Part shown: positions 19,553 through 28,587 of the stretch, piece by piece
How the letters are laid out: the number at the start of each line of letters is the position of its first letter
Numbering within the stretch: position 1 is the stretch's first letter
Assembly (NCBI RefSeq): GCF_001866645.1
Contig: NZ_MLYP01000039.1
Location: forward strand, 62,001 to 126,000
DNA: 64,000 nucleotides
Direction: 5' to 3'
From: Streptomyces colonosanans
GTDB taxonomy: Bacteria > Actinomycetota > Actinomycetes > Streptomycetales > Streptomycetaceae
The notes under the pieces: generated by a model
The model's database searches: none
What the model was told of the DNA's origin: nothing
What the model saw: the letters and a program-made list of their open reading frames with translations, nothing else
Position numbers and translations under genes: made by a program

Positions 19553-21271
19553 TCAGCCGGTGAACTTCACGTCGGTGATGGCTTGCTTGTACCCCGCGCT
19601 GCTGTAGCCGTCACTGGGCGCCATGGGCACATCCGTGATCCAAAGCAGCACGTACTGCGTCTTCAACGACTTCGTTGCCTTCACCGTGAGAGAGGTCCCA
19701 CTGGTGGTCGCGTTTCCGATCTCCTTCATGCCGTCGACTCCGGTGGAGGGGGTCAGCGAGTCCGTGGCGTAGAGGTGGATCGTGGTGTGGTCGCCGGGGT
19801 AGCGGAGTCCTATCGATGCCGTTGAGATCTCCTTGGCCGAACCGAGGTCGTAGACGATGCCCACCCCTGGTTTGTAGGGGGCAAGTCTCGGTCCCTCGTT
19901 GTACTTCTTGGTCCGCCAGTACGTGGAGCTGTTGCCGTCGTAGGTGTTGCCGACATCTTCGCGTGCCTGGGCTTCTCCGCTCGCGACGTATTCCCGAGCC
20001 CCCTGGATCTGGATCGGCCTGGCCGACTTCGACTGCTTGTCCTTCTTGTCGTTGCCGTCCTGTGTCTGCGTCTGGCTGTCCTTGGTGGACTTACCGCCGT
20101 GGTCCATCAGGGCGTCCGCCAACTGCCAGCTGCCCAGGCCCAGTGCCGCAATCAGCAGCGCCGAGACGGCCCACTTGAGGGCCTTGCCGGTGCGGCTCTG
20201 CAGAGGCGGCGGCGGGGTCGGCACCGGCTGCGTGACACCCGGGTGGGGCGCGGGGCGGCCATATGTGCCCTGCTGGTACGTCGTGCGCTGGTACTCGGGC
20301 GGCGCGGTGAACGTGGGCTCCGGCGGGCGGATGCGGGGCATCTCGCCGATCGCCTTCACCAGCTCCTCCGGCGTGGTGCACGGGGACTCATGGCGAGAGG
20401 CGGTGGCGCCGTCGTTGGCGAGTGCGCGCATGGCCAGCTCGGACAGGCCGCGGTGGACGCCGGCGCGCACTTGGTCGGGAGCGATCAGGCCCACGCCCTT
20501 GGGCAGTCCGGACAAACCGTAGGCGTCGTCTTCGTACGGCCAGCGCTGGGTGAGGGCGGCATACAGGAGGGCGCCGATGGCCTCCGTGTCGGTGCGCTGC
20601 GGGGTGTCGGAGCTGATGCCACGCAGCGCGGCGTTCACCGCGAGGCCGCGGATGCGCCATTGACCGGTGGAGGTGCGCAGGACGGTGCCCGGGGTCAGGC
20701 GCAGATGGGAGAGGCCCTCGCGGTGGGCGGCGGCCATCGCCTGGGAGACCTGGGTGACCATCTGGTAGGCGTCGTGGGCCTCGAGAGGCCCGGAAGCGAG
20801 CAGCGTGGTCAGTTCAACGGCGTCGGGCAGCCACTCGTGGACGACATAGACGAGATCGTTCTCCTCGACGGCGTCCAGGACCTGCACGAAACGGGGATCA
20901 CCGAGCAGCGCGGAGGAACGGGCCGCGGCTAGCACGGAACGGGCTCGCGCATGGTTCGCGGGCAGGATGTGCACCCCGACGGCACGGCGGAGTTTCTCGT
21001 CCACCGCGCGCCAACTGCTGAATCCGTCCAGACGGGTGACGCACTCTTCGAGGCGGTAGCGTCTGGCCAGCTTGTGGCCGCTGTGCAGCTCCGGCGGTGA
21101 GGCATTCCCGGGCCGCTCGGGCCCGCCGCTCCCCTGCGCCTCGTCGCTGTCCGTATCCCGCTCCCGGTCCTGGGTCACCCCGTCGGACGTGGACTGGTCC
21201 GCCTTGGCGGTCAGCGGCTCGTCGCCGCTGTTGTCTGCCACGTCGACGGCAGCCCTGCTCCGTTCCGCCAC
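19553..21271 (-). CDS. Membrane-anchored pseudokinase with C-terminal discoidin-like domain
   Basis: 572 residues. After an acidic N-terminal ~60, a protein-kinase fold runs to about 310, but the catalytic motifs are lost: the HRDLKPxN loop is HLRLTPGTVL (189-198) and DFG is replaced by RIRGLAV. A Pro-rich stretch precedes one membrane helix (about 364-387, LKWAVSALLIAALGLGSWQLADAL) and an extracellular domain with YDGNSSTYWRT and GVGIVYDLGS, typical of galactose/discoidin folds. In mycobacteria the equivalent pseudokinase and carbohydrate-binding domains are fused to MurJ (MviN); here they are a separate protein encoded next to it. The GTG at 21271 has AGGAAC 4-9 bases upstream. Confidence 0.85.
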   Translation of the reverse strand: MAERSRAAVDVADNSGDEPLTAKADQSTSDGVTQDRERDTDSDEAQGSGGPERPGNASPPELHSGHKLARRYRLEECVTRLDGFSSWRAVDEKLRRAVGVHILPANHARARSVLAAARSSALLGDPRFVQVLDAVEENDLVYVVHEWLPDAVELTTLLASGPLEAHDAYQMVTQVSQAMAAAHREGLSHLRLTPGTVLRTSTGQWRIRGLAVNAALRGISSDTPQRTDTEAIGALLYAALTQRWPYEDDAYGLSGLPKGVGLIAPDQVRAGVHRGLSELAMRALANDGATASRHESPCTTPEELVKAIGEMPRIRPPEPTFTAPPEYQRTTYQQGTYGRPAPHPGVTQPVPTPPPPLQSRTGKALKWAVSALLIAALGLGSWQLADALMDHGGKSTKDSQTQTQDGNDKKDKQSKSARPIQIQGAREYVASGEAQAREDVGNTYDGNSSTYWRTKKYNEGPRLAPYKPGVGIVYDLGSAKEISTASIGLRYPGDHTTIHLYATDSLTPSTGVDGMKEIGNATTSGTSLTVKATKSLKTQYVLLWITDVPMAPSDGYSSAGYKQAITDVKFTG

Positions 21272-21388
21272 CGTCGTTCCTGCCTCCCCATCCGTTGCGT
21301 GCTGTCCGACGCAGAAACCAATTGTGCCCACAGTCCGCCGCTATGCACGACACACGGCGGCGGACGATGGTTGTGCGCTACCCCCGTC

Positions 21389-23671
21389 TCAGCGCCCCAG
21401 GCGCCCGCGGACCATGCCGACCATGGAGTTGAGTTCCTCGATGCGCATCTTGCGTGCGGCGACGTAGAAGACACCGAGGAGAAGGACGCCACCGCCGAGC
21501 AGGGCGGCGAGCGAGCCGCCTACGCCCTGGCCCACTGTGTGGCCGATTCCGTAGCAGGCCGCTCCGCTCAGCAGAGCCGCCGGCACCGAGGCGATCCCGA
21601 GCCGCGCGTACGTGCGCAGCACTCGGGCGCCGTCCAGGTCGCCGCCCAGTTGCTTGCGCAGCCGGGCCCAGGCGACGCCCACACCGATCGCGTACGCGAC
21701 GCCGTACGAGGCCGCCATGCCGATCACGGCCCAGCGGGCCGGGAGCACGAGGTAGCAGAGGATCGAGGCGCCTGCGTTCACGGCGGCCACGATGACCGTG
21801 TTGTAGAACGGGGTGCGGGTGTCCTCGTACGCGTAGAAGGCGCGGAGCACGACGTACTGCACGGAGTACGGGATGAGGCCGAGTCCGAAGGCCATCAGCA
21901 TGTAGCCCATGTTGGTGGCCTCGCTGGTGCCCGAGGAGCCGAAGATCAGGGTGCACATCGGGATGCCGAGCGAGACGAACCCGAAGGCGACCGGCACGAT
22001 CGCGACGGCGGTTGTGCGCAGACCCTGGGAGATGTCGTCGCGGACTGCGCCGCCGTCGCCCTCGGAGGCTGAGCGCGAGATACGCGGCAGCAGGGCGGCC
22101 ATCAGGGAGACAGTGATGATCGCCTGCGGGAGGCCCCAGATCAGCTGGGCGTTGGCGTAGGCGGCGAAGCCGGTGCCATCGACCGGGGAGTGCTTGCCTG
22201 CTGCGGTGGAGAGCTGCGTTACGACAATCGCGCCGGCCTGGTTGGCGAGAACGAAGAGGATGGTCCACTTGGCGAGCGTCACCGCCTTGCCGAGACCGTG
22301 GCCCCTGAAGTCGAAGCGCAGCCGCAGACGGAACCCGGTTTCCCGAAGGTACGGGATCATCGCGAGGGCCTGGACGACGAGGCCCAACAGGATGCCGATG
22401 CCAAGCAGCCGCTGGCCTTCGGGCGGGATGTTCGACACCTTCATCCCGGAATTGGCCGCGGTGCCGTAGACCCAGATGAACATGCCCAGCGTCACGATGA
22501 TGACGATGTTGTTGAGGACCGGAGTCCACATCATCGCGCCGAACTTCCCACGGGCGTTCAGAACCTGTCCCATCACCACGTGGATGCCCATGAAGAAGAT
22601 CGAGGGCACGAAGTAGTGGACGAATGTGATGCCGACCTGGTTGGCCGCCGGATCGGCCGCCACCGACGGGGACAGCAGGTGGACCAGGAGGGGCGCGGCT
22701 GCAATCGCGATTACGGTGAGTCCGCCAAGTGCCACCATGACCAGGGTCAGCAGCCGGTTGGCGTACGCCTCGCCGCCGTCCTCGTCCTCCTTCATGGCGC
22801 GCACGAGCTGTGGCACGAAGACGGAGTTGAGGCCGCCGCCGACGGTGAGGATGTAGATCATCGTCGGCAGCTGGTAAGCGACCTGGAAGGTGTCGCCGAG
22901 CAGGCCGACGCCCAGCGCGGAGACGATCAGGGCGGAGCGGATGAAGCCGGTGAGGCGGGAGACCATCGTGCCCGCTGCCATCACAGCGCTGGACTTCAGC
23001 AGGCCCGAGGCCCGCCCGCCCTTCTTCGCCGCCGGCGCGGGAGCGGCGGCAGGTGCGTCTGCCGGCGCAGGGGTGGAAGCGTACGCCGCGGCCGAGGGGG
23101 GCACGGGAGCGTAGGCCGGGCCGGGGTACGGCCCCGGGCCCTGGCCCGGGGCCGGCACGGGGGCCGGGCCGGATACGGGCGGCGACTGCATGGAGGGTTG
23201 TCCGCCGCTCTGCTGCTGGTCCCGGAAGAGATGGGCGAAGGCGTCCGGCGTGTGCTGCTCCTCGCCTGCCTGGATGGCCAGGTCGTCGACGCCCGCGAAC
23301 TGCGCGGGGTTGTCCCCGTACGGTAGGTGCCGCGTGGGACCGGCCGGCTCGGGTGCCGGCGGCGGGGCCCATACACGCGGGTCAGGGGTGTACTGGGGCG
23401 TCGGCGGCTGCCCGTACACCGGCTGCTGCGGCTGGTACGTGCCCGGGGGCGGCGGAGGGTGCGCGGCACGGTCGTAGACCGCCTCGGTCACCGGATCCTG
23501 CGCGGGCAGGTCCTGTGCCGGGTAGGGGTTCTGGGCGTAGGCGTCCTGGAAATACGTGTCGGCGGGGGGCTGCCACGGCGCCTGACCGGGCCCGTGCGGC
23601 GGTGGGCCCTCGGGGTAGCCCGAGCTGCCCGCGGCGCCCTGTCCGCGGTCACCGTCGTACGGCGCGTTCAT
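21389..23671 (-). CDS. murJ: Lipid II flippase MurJ (MviN)
   Basis: Moves the peptidoglycan precursor lipid II across the membrane. 760 residues: the first ~220 form an unusual cytoplasmic Pro/Gln/Tyr-rich extension, followed by about 14 membrane helices of the MOP superfamily beginning at GLLKSSAVMAAGTMVSRLTGFIRS. Conserved family segments include LNARGKFGAMMWTPVLNN and FYAYEDTRTPFYNTV. The ATG at 23671 starts MNAPYDGDRGQG. It lies 117 bases upstream of the pseudokinase gene on the same strand and is followed upstream by the DUF6049 gene, so the three are likely one cell-envelope operon. Confidence 0.95.
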   Translation of the reverse strand: MNAPYDGDRGQGAAGSSGYPEGPPPHGPGQAPWQPPADTYFQDAYAQNPYPAQDLPAQDPVTEAVYDRAAHPPPPPGTYQPQQPVYGQPPTPQYTPDPRVWAPPPAPEPAGPTRHLPYGDNPAQFAGVDDLAIQAGEEQHTPDAFAHLFRDQQQSGGQPSMQSPPVSGPAPVPAPGQGPGPYPGPAYAPVPPSAAAYASTPAPADAPAAAPAPAAKKGGRASGLLKSSAVMAAGTMVSRLTGFIRSALIVSALGVGLLGDTFQVAYQLPTMIYILTVGGGLNSVFVPQLVRAMKEDEDGGEAYANRLLTLVMVALGGLTVIAIAAAPLLVHLLSPSVAADPAANQVGITFVHYFVPSIFFMGIHVVMGQVLNARGKFGAMMWTPVLNNIVIIVTLGMFIWVYGTAANSGMKVSNIPPEGQRLLGIGILLGLVVQALAMIPYLRETGFRLRLRFDFRGHGLGKAVTLAKWTILFVLANQAGAIVVTQLSTAAGKHSPVDGTGFAAYANAQLIWGLPQAIITVSLMAALLPRISRSASEGDGGAVRDDISQGLRTTAVAIVPVAFGFVSLGIPMCTLIFGSSGTSEATNMGYMLMAFGLGLIPYSVQYVVLRAFYAYEDTRTPFYNTVIVAAVNAGASILCYLVLPARWAVIGMAASYGVAYAIGVGVAWARLRKQLGGDLDGARVLRTYARLGIASVPAALLSGAACYGIGHTVGQGVGGSLAALLGGGVLLLGVFYVAARKMRIEELNSMVGMVRGRLGR

Positions 23672-23717
23672 GGATACCCCACCTCATCGTCCCCTGGCCC
23701 ACCGGCCACGACATCGC

Positions 23718-26159
23718 TCAACGGTCCACTTTCTCACCCGTGCCGGACGGGTCGGGGCTTTCCGGTGCGGTGTCCGGTGCCGGGTCACTCGCGTGCTCCG
23801 GGTCGTCTTCCCCGGCCTGGGCGGCTGACTCCTCGGCGGGTGCCGTCGCAGATCCTGCAGTGTCCCCAGTCTCTACGGCGTCGTCCGCGGCCTCATTCAG
23901 CCCCCTTCCCTCCGCGGTGGACCCCGGGCCCTCCGGCCCGCTCTGCGACTCCTCCTCGGCCTGCTGTGCGGCCAACCGCTTGCGCTGGGTGTACATGCGG
24001 AACCCGGCGAGCACCAGGAGCAGGACACCACCTGCGATGACGAGCATCACCGTCGGTGTGATCTCGGTAACGTTCACGTCGAAGGTGACGGCGGGGCCGT
24101 ACGCCCGGCCCTCTTCCGTGAAGAGCTGGGCGACCACGGTGGCCCGGCCATTGGCGTTGGCCGTCGTGGTGAACTTCACCGACTGGCTGTGGCCGCCCGA
24201 GATGGTGATGGGCTGCTCGGTGTACGGCCCGTCGCCGATCTTCAGACGGGTCGGCTGCTGCGAGGTGAGCCGCAGCACCAGGTGGTCGACCCCCTGCACG
24301 AGATTGTTCTGCACCGTCACGGGAATCGTGGCACTGCGGCCCGAGAGCTTCGTCTCGGACTTTTCGATCAGTCGGACCCGGTCGGCCAGCACATCGAGGT
24401 ACGACTCCACACCTTGGCGGAAGGTCGACGCCTCCGTGGCACGCCCCCGCCAGGAGGTGGACATGGCGCGGTCTATGGCTCGCCCGAAGGGGGTGACGAC
24501 CCGTGCGGGGTCGGTGAGAATCACCTTGAAGTTGTCGAGCTTCTCCTGCGTGTCCTCGATCTGCTGGAACGCCGACCGCGACAGCTGCGCCTTGCGTAGG
24601 GACGAGGGGTAGCTGGATGCGGGGGGCACCTTCGTCGTGGCATTCGGGTCCGGCTTGGCCTTGACGGCCGCGGACAGCTCGTTCGACTGCGACCAGCTAC
24701 TGCTCTGGAGTGCGGTCAGTGCCTGCGCCATCGACTGTGCCTGGCCGGCGGACGGCATCCGCTGCGGCGCGACCACGATGCTGCGCTGCTTCTGCGGTTC
24801 CTCCAGATTGATCATCAGGCTCTGGGCCAAGAACTCCTGCACGGCGAGCGTGGAGTTGCCGGCCGAGGTCATGTCGCCCTCGAACGCGGTCGAGAGCCCG
24901 TAGTCCGCGACCACCGCCGTGGTGCCGCCGCCGATGGGGCGCGCCGCGGTGGGCGTGTAGGACAGGCCGCCCGTCTCCTTGAGGCTGTCGCTGCGGGCGA
25001 TCACCTTGTCGGCGCCCGCGGAGGTGGCGACTTTGATGATCGAGGGGTCGATCGCGCCGTTCACCGGCCAGGCGAAGTCTGTGTCGGGTTTCACGTGGAG
25101 GATGGTCTCCACGGTCCTTGCGGCGACGTCCGTGGCGTCCTTGAGGTGACTGAGGGAGCCGGTGACGTTCTTGCCGTTGTGGGCGAGGGAGGCCAGATCG
25201 GGGTCGGCGAAGGGGAGGGCGACGACCTCCTTGTTCTGAACCGCCTTCTCAAGGTCGGCGAGCCACCGCTTGGCGACCGCCTGGTCCTTGCCCGCGGTGA
25301 CGGAGTCGCCGTCTCCCTTGACGCTGTAGCTGTCCGTCATCGCGTCCACGGAGGCGAGCAGGTCGGGGTCGATCACCCAGGTGACATCGAGGTCCTTGCC
25401 CAGTGACAGGAGCTGGGAGAGGCGGCCGCCAGGAGAGATCTCCTTGGCCAGATCGTCGTTCTGGAAGACGGGTGTCTGCTCCTGGTTGGGAAGGGTTTCC
25501 GAAGCCAGGTGGACCGAGGAGATCAGCGGCCAGAGGAACGACGTCTTCGTCTTGGCGGCGGCGCCGTCGGGCTGCCAGGGCAGGAACGTCCGCTGGATGC
25601 CGAGCACCTGCTCATAGGAGGGCTGCGCGGAGGTCCGGCCCGAGAGCGAGACGCCGAGCTCGTAGACACCGTCGGAGCCCAGGTTCAGTTTCTTGACGGG
25701 TACGGAGATGCTGAAGTCCTGTGCGACGCCTGGGGCGAGCCGGGTGAAATTCTGGACGTACTTGCCGCCGACCTCGGAGCCGTCGACGCCCGGCAGGTAT
25801 CCGGTGTGCCGGGCGGCGTCCTCGATGGATGTGCGACTGGTCAGGGACGGGCCCACGCGCAGGCCCACATGGGCACCTGTGATCGGCTGCTTGCTGTTGT
25901 TGGTGACCGTGCCCGAGACGGTGAGGGTGTCGCCGTCGTCCGGCACGCTGGGGCTGAGCGAGTTGAGGGAGACGGCGACCGTGCGAGAGCCGCCGGCCGC
26001 CACCGCGGTGCTCTTCTCGGCCGCGTGGGCCGCCGGGCCGGTGGGCAGCTGCAGCAGGCCGGCCAGCAGGGGTGCGCCCGCTAGCAGCGTTCCAGTGCGC
26101 CGGAGCCACCGGCGGGCAGGTGAGGGACTCATCCCCTGGAAGTCTGCCGCCTCGGCCAC
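23718..26159 (-). CDS. DUF6049 family secreted/membrane protein
   Basis: 813 residues of unknown biochemical function. A signal peptide is visible near the N terminus (RRTGTLLAGAPLLAGLLQLPTGPAAHAA), followed by a large extracellular region with Ig-like beta segments (VSGTVTNNSKQPITGAHVGLRV and GRSATIPVTVQNNLVQGVDHLVLRL), a central domain, one C-terminal membrane helix (VMLVIAGGVLLLVLAGFRMYTQRKRL) and an acidic cytoplasmic tail. The family is conserved next to murJ in actinobacteria, suggesting a wall-related role. GTG start at 26159; an alternative is the ATG nine codons downstream (MSPSPARRW). Confidence 0.85.
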   Translation of the reverse strand: MAEAADFQGMSPSPARRWLRRTGTLLAGAPLLAGLLQLPTGPAAHAAEKSTAVAAGGSRTVAVSLNSLSPSVPDDGDTLTVSGTVTNNSKQPITGAHVGLRVGPSLTSRTSIEDAARHTGYLPGVDGSEVGGKYVQNFTRLAPGVAQDFSISVPVKKLNLGSDGVYELGVSLSGRTSAQPSYEQVLGIQRTFLPWQPDGAAAKTKTSFLWPLISSVHLASETLPNQEQTPVFQNDDLAKEISPGGRLSQLLSLGKDLDVTWVIDPDLLASVDAMTDSYSVKGDGDSVTAGKDQAVAKRWLADLEKAVQNKEVVALPFADPDLASLAHNGKNVTGSLSHLKDATDVAARTVETILHVKPDTDFAWPVNGAIDPSIIKVATSAGADKVIARSDSLKETGGLSYTPTAARPIGGGTTAVVADYGLSTAFEGDMTSAGNSTLAVQEFLAQSLMINLEEPQKQRSIVVAPQRMPSAGQAQSMAQALTALQSSSWSQSNELSAAVKAKPDPNATTKVPPASSYPSSLRKAQLSRSAFQQIEDTQEKLDNFKVILTDPARVVTPFGRAIDRAMSTSWRGRATEASTFRQGVESYLDVLADRVRLIEKSETKLSGRSATIPVTVQNNLVQGVDHLVLRLTSQQPTRLKIGDGPYTEQPITISGGHSQSVKFTTTANANGRATVVAQLFTEEGRAYGPAVTFDVNVTEITPTVMLVIAGGVLLLVLAGFRMYTQRKRLAAQQAEEESQSGPEGPGSTAEGRGLNEAADDAVETGDTAGSATAPAEESAAQAGEDDPEHASDPAPDTAPESPDPSGTGEKVDR

Positions 26160-26400
26160 GCGCTCGCCCGTCCCTCGTCGTCAGTGTCGTCGGAATGTGC
26201 GTCCCCGCATGGTAACGATGCCCGCGAAGGCGAAGTGCCGCGGTCCGCACCACAAGATCAAGACTGAGGGTACGGCTGTCCTGTATTTCCGTGTATCGAG
26301 AGGAAAGCGGATACGGAACGCTTATGAACGTGTACGTAACGCTTGTGTACGTTTTAATGCAGGCACTCATCGCCGCCTGGGCCACGTACCCTTTTCTGTT
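26160..26400. promoter_or_regulatory. Divergent promoter region, DUF6049 / CCA-adding enzyme
   Basis: 241 bases, markedly more A+T-rich than the surroundings (especially 26260-26400). It contains imperfect direct repeats of AACGCTT (26317-26323 and 26338-26344) and TGTACGT (26331-26337 and 26346-26352), arranged as two units, plausibly a promoter/operator for the plus-strand gene. I could not assign hexamers with confidence. Confidence 0.4.
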
Positions 26401-27870
26401 GTGCCGAACGCCAACGAAGACAATCCCAGTGCCCTGAGTCAGGTGCAGCACCGCGCGGTGACGGAACTGCTGCGGGTGTCCCCTGTCGCCGACGACCTCG
26501 CCCGCCGTTTCCGGGATGCAGGCTTCTCGCTCGCCCTCGTCGGCGGCTCGGTGCGGGACGCTCTCCTCGGCCGGCTCGGCAACGACCTGGACTTCACGAC
26601 CGATGCCCGCCCCGAGGACGTCCTGAAGATTGTGCGGCCGTGGGCGGATGCCACGTGGGACGTAGGGATCGCCTTCGGGACCGTCGGTGCTCAGAAGGTT
26701 GCCCGCGTCGGAGACGTTGTTCAGCGCTTTGAGATCGAGGTGACGACCTACCGGTCAGAGGCGTACGACCGCACCTCGCGCAAGCCCGAGGTGTCGTACG
26801 GCGACTCCATCGAGGAGGACCTGGTCCGTCGCGACTTCACGGTCAACGCGATGGCCGTGACCCTGCCCGAGAAGGAGTTCATCGACCCACACGGAGGGCT
26901 CGGCGACCTTGCCGCCCGGGTTCTGCGTACCCCGGGTACCCCCGAGGACTCGTTCTCGGACGACCCGCTGCGGATGATGCGGGCTGCACGGTTCGCGGCC
27001 CAGCTCGACTTCGAGGTCGCTCCCGAGGTCGTCACGGCCATGAACGAGATGGCCGGCCGCCTCGACATCGTCTCGGCTGAGCGTGTGAGGGACGAGTTGA
27101 ACAAGCTGATCCTGTCCACGCACCCGCGCAAGGGACTGACGCTGTTGGTCGACACCGGGCTCGCCGACCATGTCCTGCCGGAGCTTCCCACGCTGCGGCT
27201 GGAGCGGGATGAGCATCACCGGCACAAGGACGTCTACGACCACACGCTCATCGTGCTGGAGCAGGCGATGGCGCTGGAGGAGGGCGGCCCCGACCTGACC
27301 CTGCGGATTGCCTCGCTGCTGCATGACATCGGCAAACCGAGGACACGCCGCTTCGAGCAGGACGGCCGGGTCTCTTTCCACCATCACGAGGTGGTGGGCG
27401 CCAAGATGACCAAGAAGCGCATGACAGCGCTGAAGTACCCCAACGACCTGGTGAAGGACGTTTCACGCCTGGTCGAACTCCATCTGCGCTTCCACGGCTA
27501 TGGCACCGGTGAGTGGACGGACTCCGCGGTACGTCGCTACGTCCGTGACGCAGGTCCGCTCCTCGACCGCCTCCACAAGCTGACCCGCTCCGACTGCACG
27601 ACCCGCAACAAGCGCAAGGCGACGGCGCTCTCCCGTGCGTACGACGGCCTGGAGAGGCGTATCGCCCACTTGAAGGAGCAGGAGGAGCTGGACGCGATCC
27701 GCCCCGACCTGGACGGGAACGAGATCATGGAGATCCTCGGTGTTCGCCCCGGTCCTGTCGTCGGCCAGGCGTACAAGTTCCTGCTGGAACTCCGCCTGGA
27801 GCACGGCCCGATGGCACACGACGCGGCGGTGGCGGCACTCAAGGAGTGGTGGACGGAGCAAGGCTCCTGA
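26401..27870 (+). CDS. CCA tRNA nucleotidyltransferase (PcnA-like, with HD domain)
   Basis: Class II nucleotidyltransferase that adds or repairs the 3' CCA of tRNA. 489 residues: the catalytic head has LVGGSVRDALLGRLGNDLDFTTDA (G-[S]-x-RD and the DxD pair, about 46-68), RRDFTVNAMAV, and DPLRMMRAARFAAQLDFEV; the C-terminal part includes an HD-type hydrolase motif (LLHDIGKPRTRRF, then HHHEVVGA), as in actinobacterial members. I use the GTG at 26401 (V/M-PNANEDNPSALSQVQHRAV); a long in-frame upstream extension lacks homology. No good ribosome-binding site is visible, so it may be leaderless or nearly so. Confidence 0.93.
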   Translation: MPNANEDNPSALSQVQHRAVTELLRVSPVADDLARRFRDAGFSLALVGGSVRDALLGRLGNDLDFTTDARPEDVLKIVRPWADATWDVGIAFGTVGAQKVARVGDVVQRFEIEVTTYRSEAYDRTSRKPEVSYGDSIEEDLVRRDFTVNAMAVTLPEKEFIDPHGGLGDLAARVLRTPGTPEDSFSDDPLRMMRAARFAAQLDFEVAPEVVTAMNEMAGRLDIVSAERVRDELNKLILSTHPRKGLTLLVDTGLADHVLPELPTLRLERDEHHRHKDVYDHTLIVLEQAMALEEGGPDLTLRIASLLHDIGKPRTRRFEQDGRVSFHHHEVVGAKMTKKRMTALKYPNDLVKDVSRLVELHLRFHGYGTGEWTDSAVRRYVRDAGPLLDRLHKLTRSDCTTRNKRKATALSRAYDGLERRIAHLKEQEELDAIRPDLDGNEIMEILGVRPGPVVGQAYKFLLELRLEHGPMAHDAAVAALKEWWTEQGS

Positions 27871-27887
27871 GACGGAAACGCGGTCGT

Positions 27888-27901
27888 GTTTCACGTGAAA
27901 C
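27888..27901. other. parS site 6, at the centre of a 32-bp palindrome
   Basis: GTTTCACGTGAAAC, extended to a perfect palindrome over 27879-27910 (arms CGCGGTCGTGTTTCAC / GTGAAACACGACCGCG), 9 bases beyond the CCA enzyme stop. Confidence 0.95.
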
Positions 27902-27929
27902 ACGACCGCGGGGACAACGAAGGGGCGAT

Positions 27930-27943
27930 GTTTCACGTGAAAC
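27930..27943. other. parS site 7, at the centre of a 34-bp palindrome
   Basis: GTTTCACGTGAAAC, extended to a perfect palindrome over 27920-27953 (arms AAGGGGCGATGTTTCAC / GTGAAACATCGCCCCTT), 22 bases before the stop of the convergent LppU-like gene. As RNA it would be a stable terminator-like hairpin in both directions. Confidence 0.95.
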
Positions 27944-27974
27944 ATCGCCCCTTCGGCACGGGTGGACCAGTGCG

Positions 27975-28469
27975 TTACTTGTTCTCCTTCAGGCAGAGCA
28001 CCACGTCGTGGCCGCCGCCGTACTGGACGAAAGAGAACTCCGCGTCCTTGACGTTCTCACATTTGTCCTGGTCCTTGCTGCCGTCAAACTTCTCGACGAC
28101 CTTGTACTGGGCATCGCTGGACGAGCAGTCGACCTCCTTGAGGTCGGGATTGGAGTCCGTGCCTTTTTTGTGCATACAGGCACCCACCGATGTGGTCTCC
28201 GCGTCACTGCGGTCAAGGAACCAGCCCGCGCCGAACTTCAGGCCGATGACGATGACAGCGACGACGATCCCGCCTATGAGGCGCACCGCCTTCTTGCTGG
28301 AGCGCTTCCCCGGACCAGCCTGCGGCGGTACCGGAGCGGGAGCTCCCTGATTCGGGAACGGTGCGTAGGGCGCCTGCGGCGGAACTCCCGGCTGGCCGGG
28401 CTGCTGCCCCGTGGGCATGGTGGGGTCCTGGGCGTATGGATTCGGGCCCTGGGGCGGCGGAGTGGTCAC
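27975..28469 (-). CDS. LppU/SCO3897-like membrane protein
   Basis: 164 residues: a Pro/Gln-rich cytoplasmic N terminus (VTTPPPQGPNPYAQDPTMP, GQPGVPPQAPYAPFP), one membrane helix (AVRLIGGIVVAVIVIGLKFGAGWFL, about 65-89) and an extracytoplasmic domain with four cysteines (GACMHKKG, VDCSSSD, DKCENV, VLCLKE) that probably form two disulfides. Function unknown; the family is common in Streptomyces and often lies beside the CCA enzyme. The GTG at 28469 follows a GAGGGGGGA run; longer in-frame extensions are not supported. Convergent with the CCA gene across two parS palindromes. Confidence 0.82.
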   Translation of the reverse strand: MTTPPPQGPNPYAQDPTMPTGQQPGQPGVPPQAPYAPFPNQGAPAPVPPQAGPGKRSSKKAVRLIGGIVVAVIVIGLKFGAGWFLDRSDAETTSVGACMHKKGTDSNPDLKEVDCSSSDAQYKVVEKFDGSKDQDKCENVKDAEFSFVQYGGGHDVVLCLKENK

Positions 28470-28587
28470 TTGGTGAGGTCCCCCCTCGATTGCGGGTGCG
28501 CATGGCGCGGAATAAGACGCTCGTAAGTTACCGGCCTCCACTGACAACTCTGAAGCCCAGTGAGGTTCCGTAGTACTGATGTGACAC

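Noticed and set aside
25087..25100. GTTTCACGTGGAGG inside the DUF6049 gene
   Set aside because: Only 12 of 14 parS positions match and the second half is broken, so it is not counted as parS.
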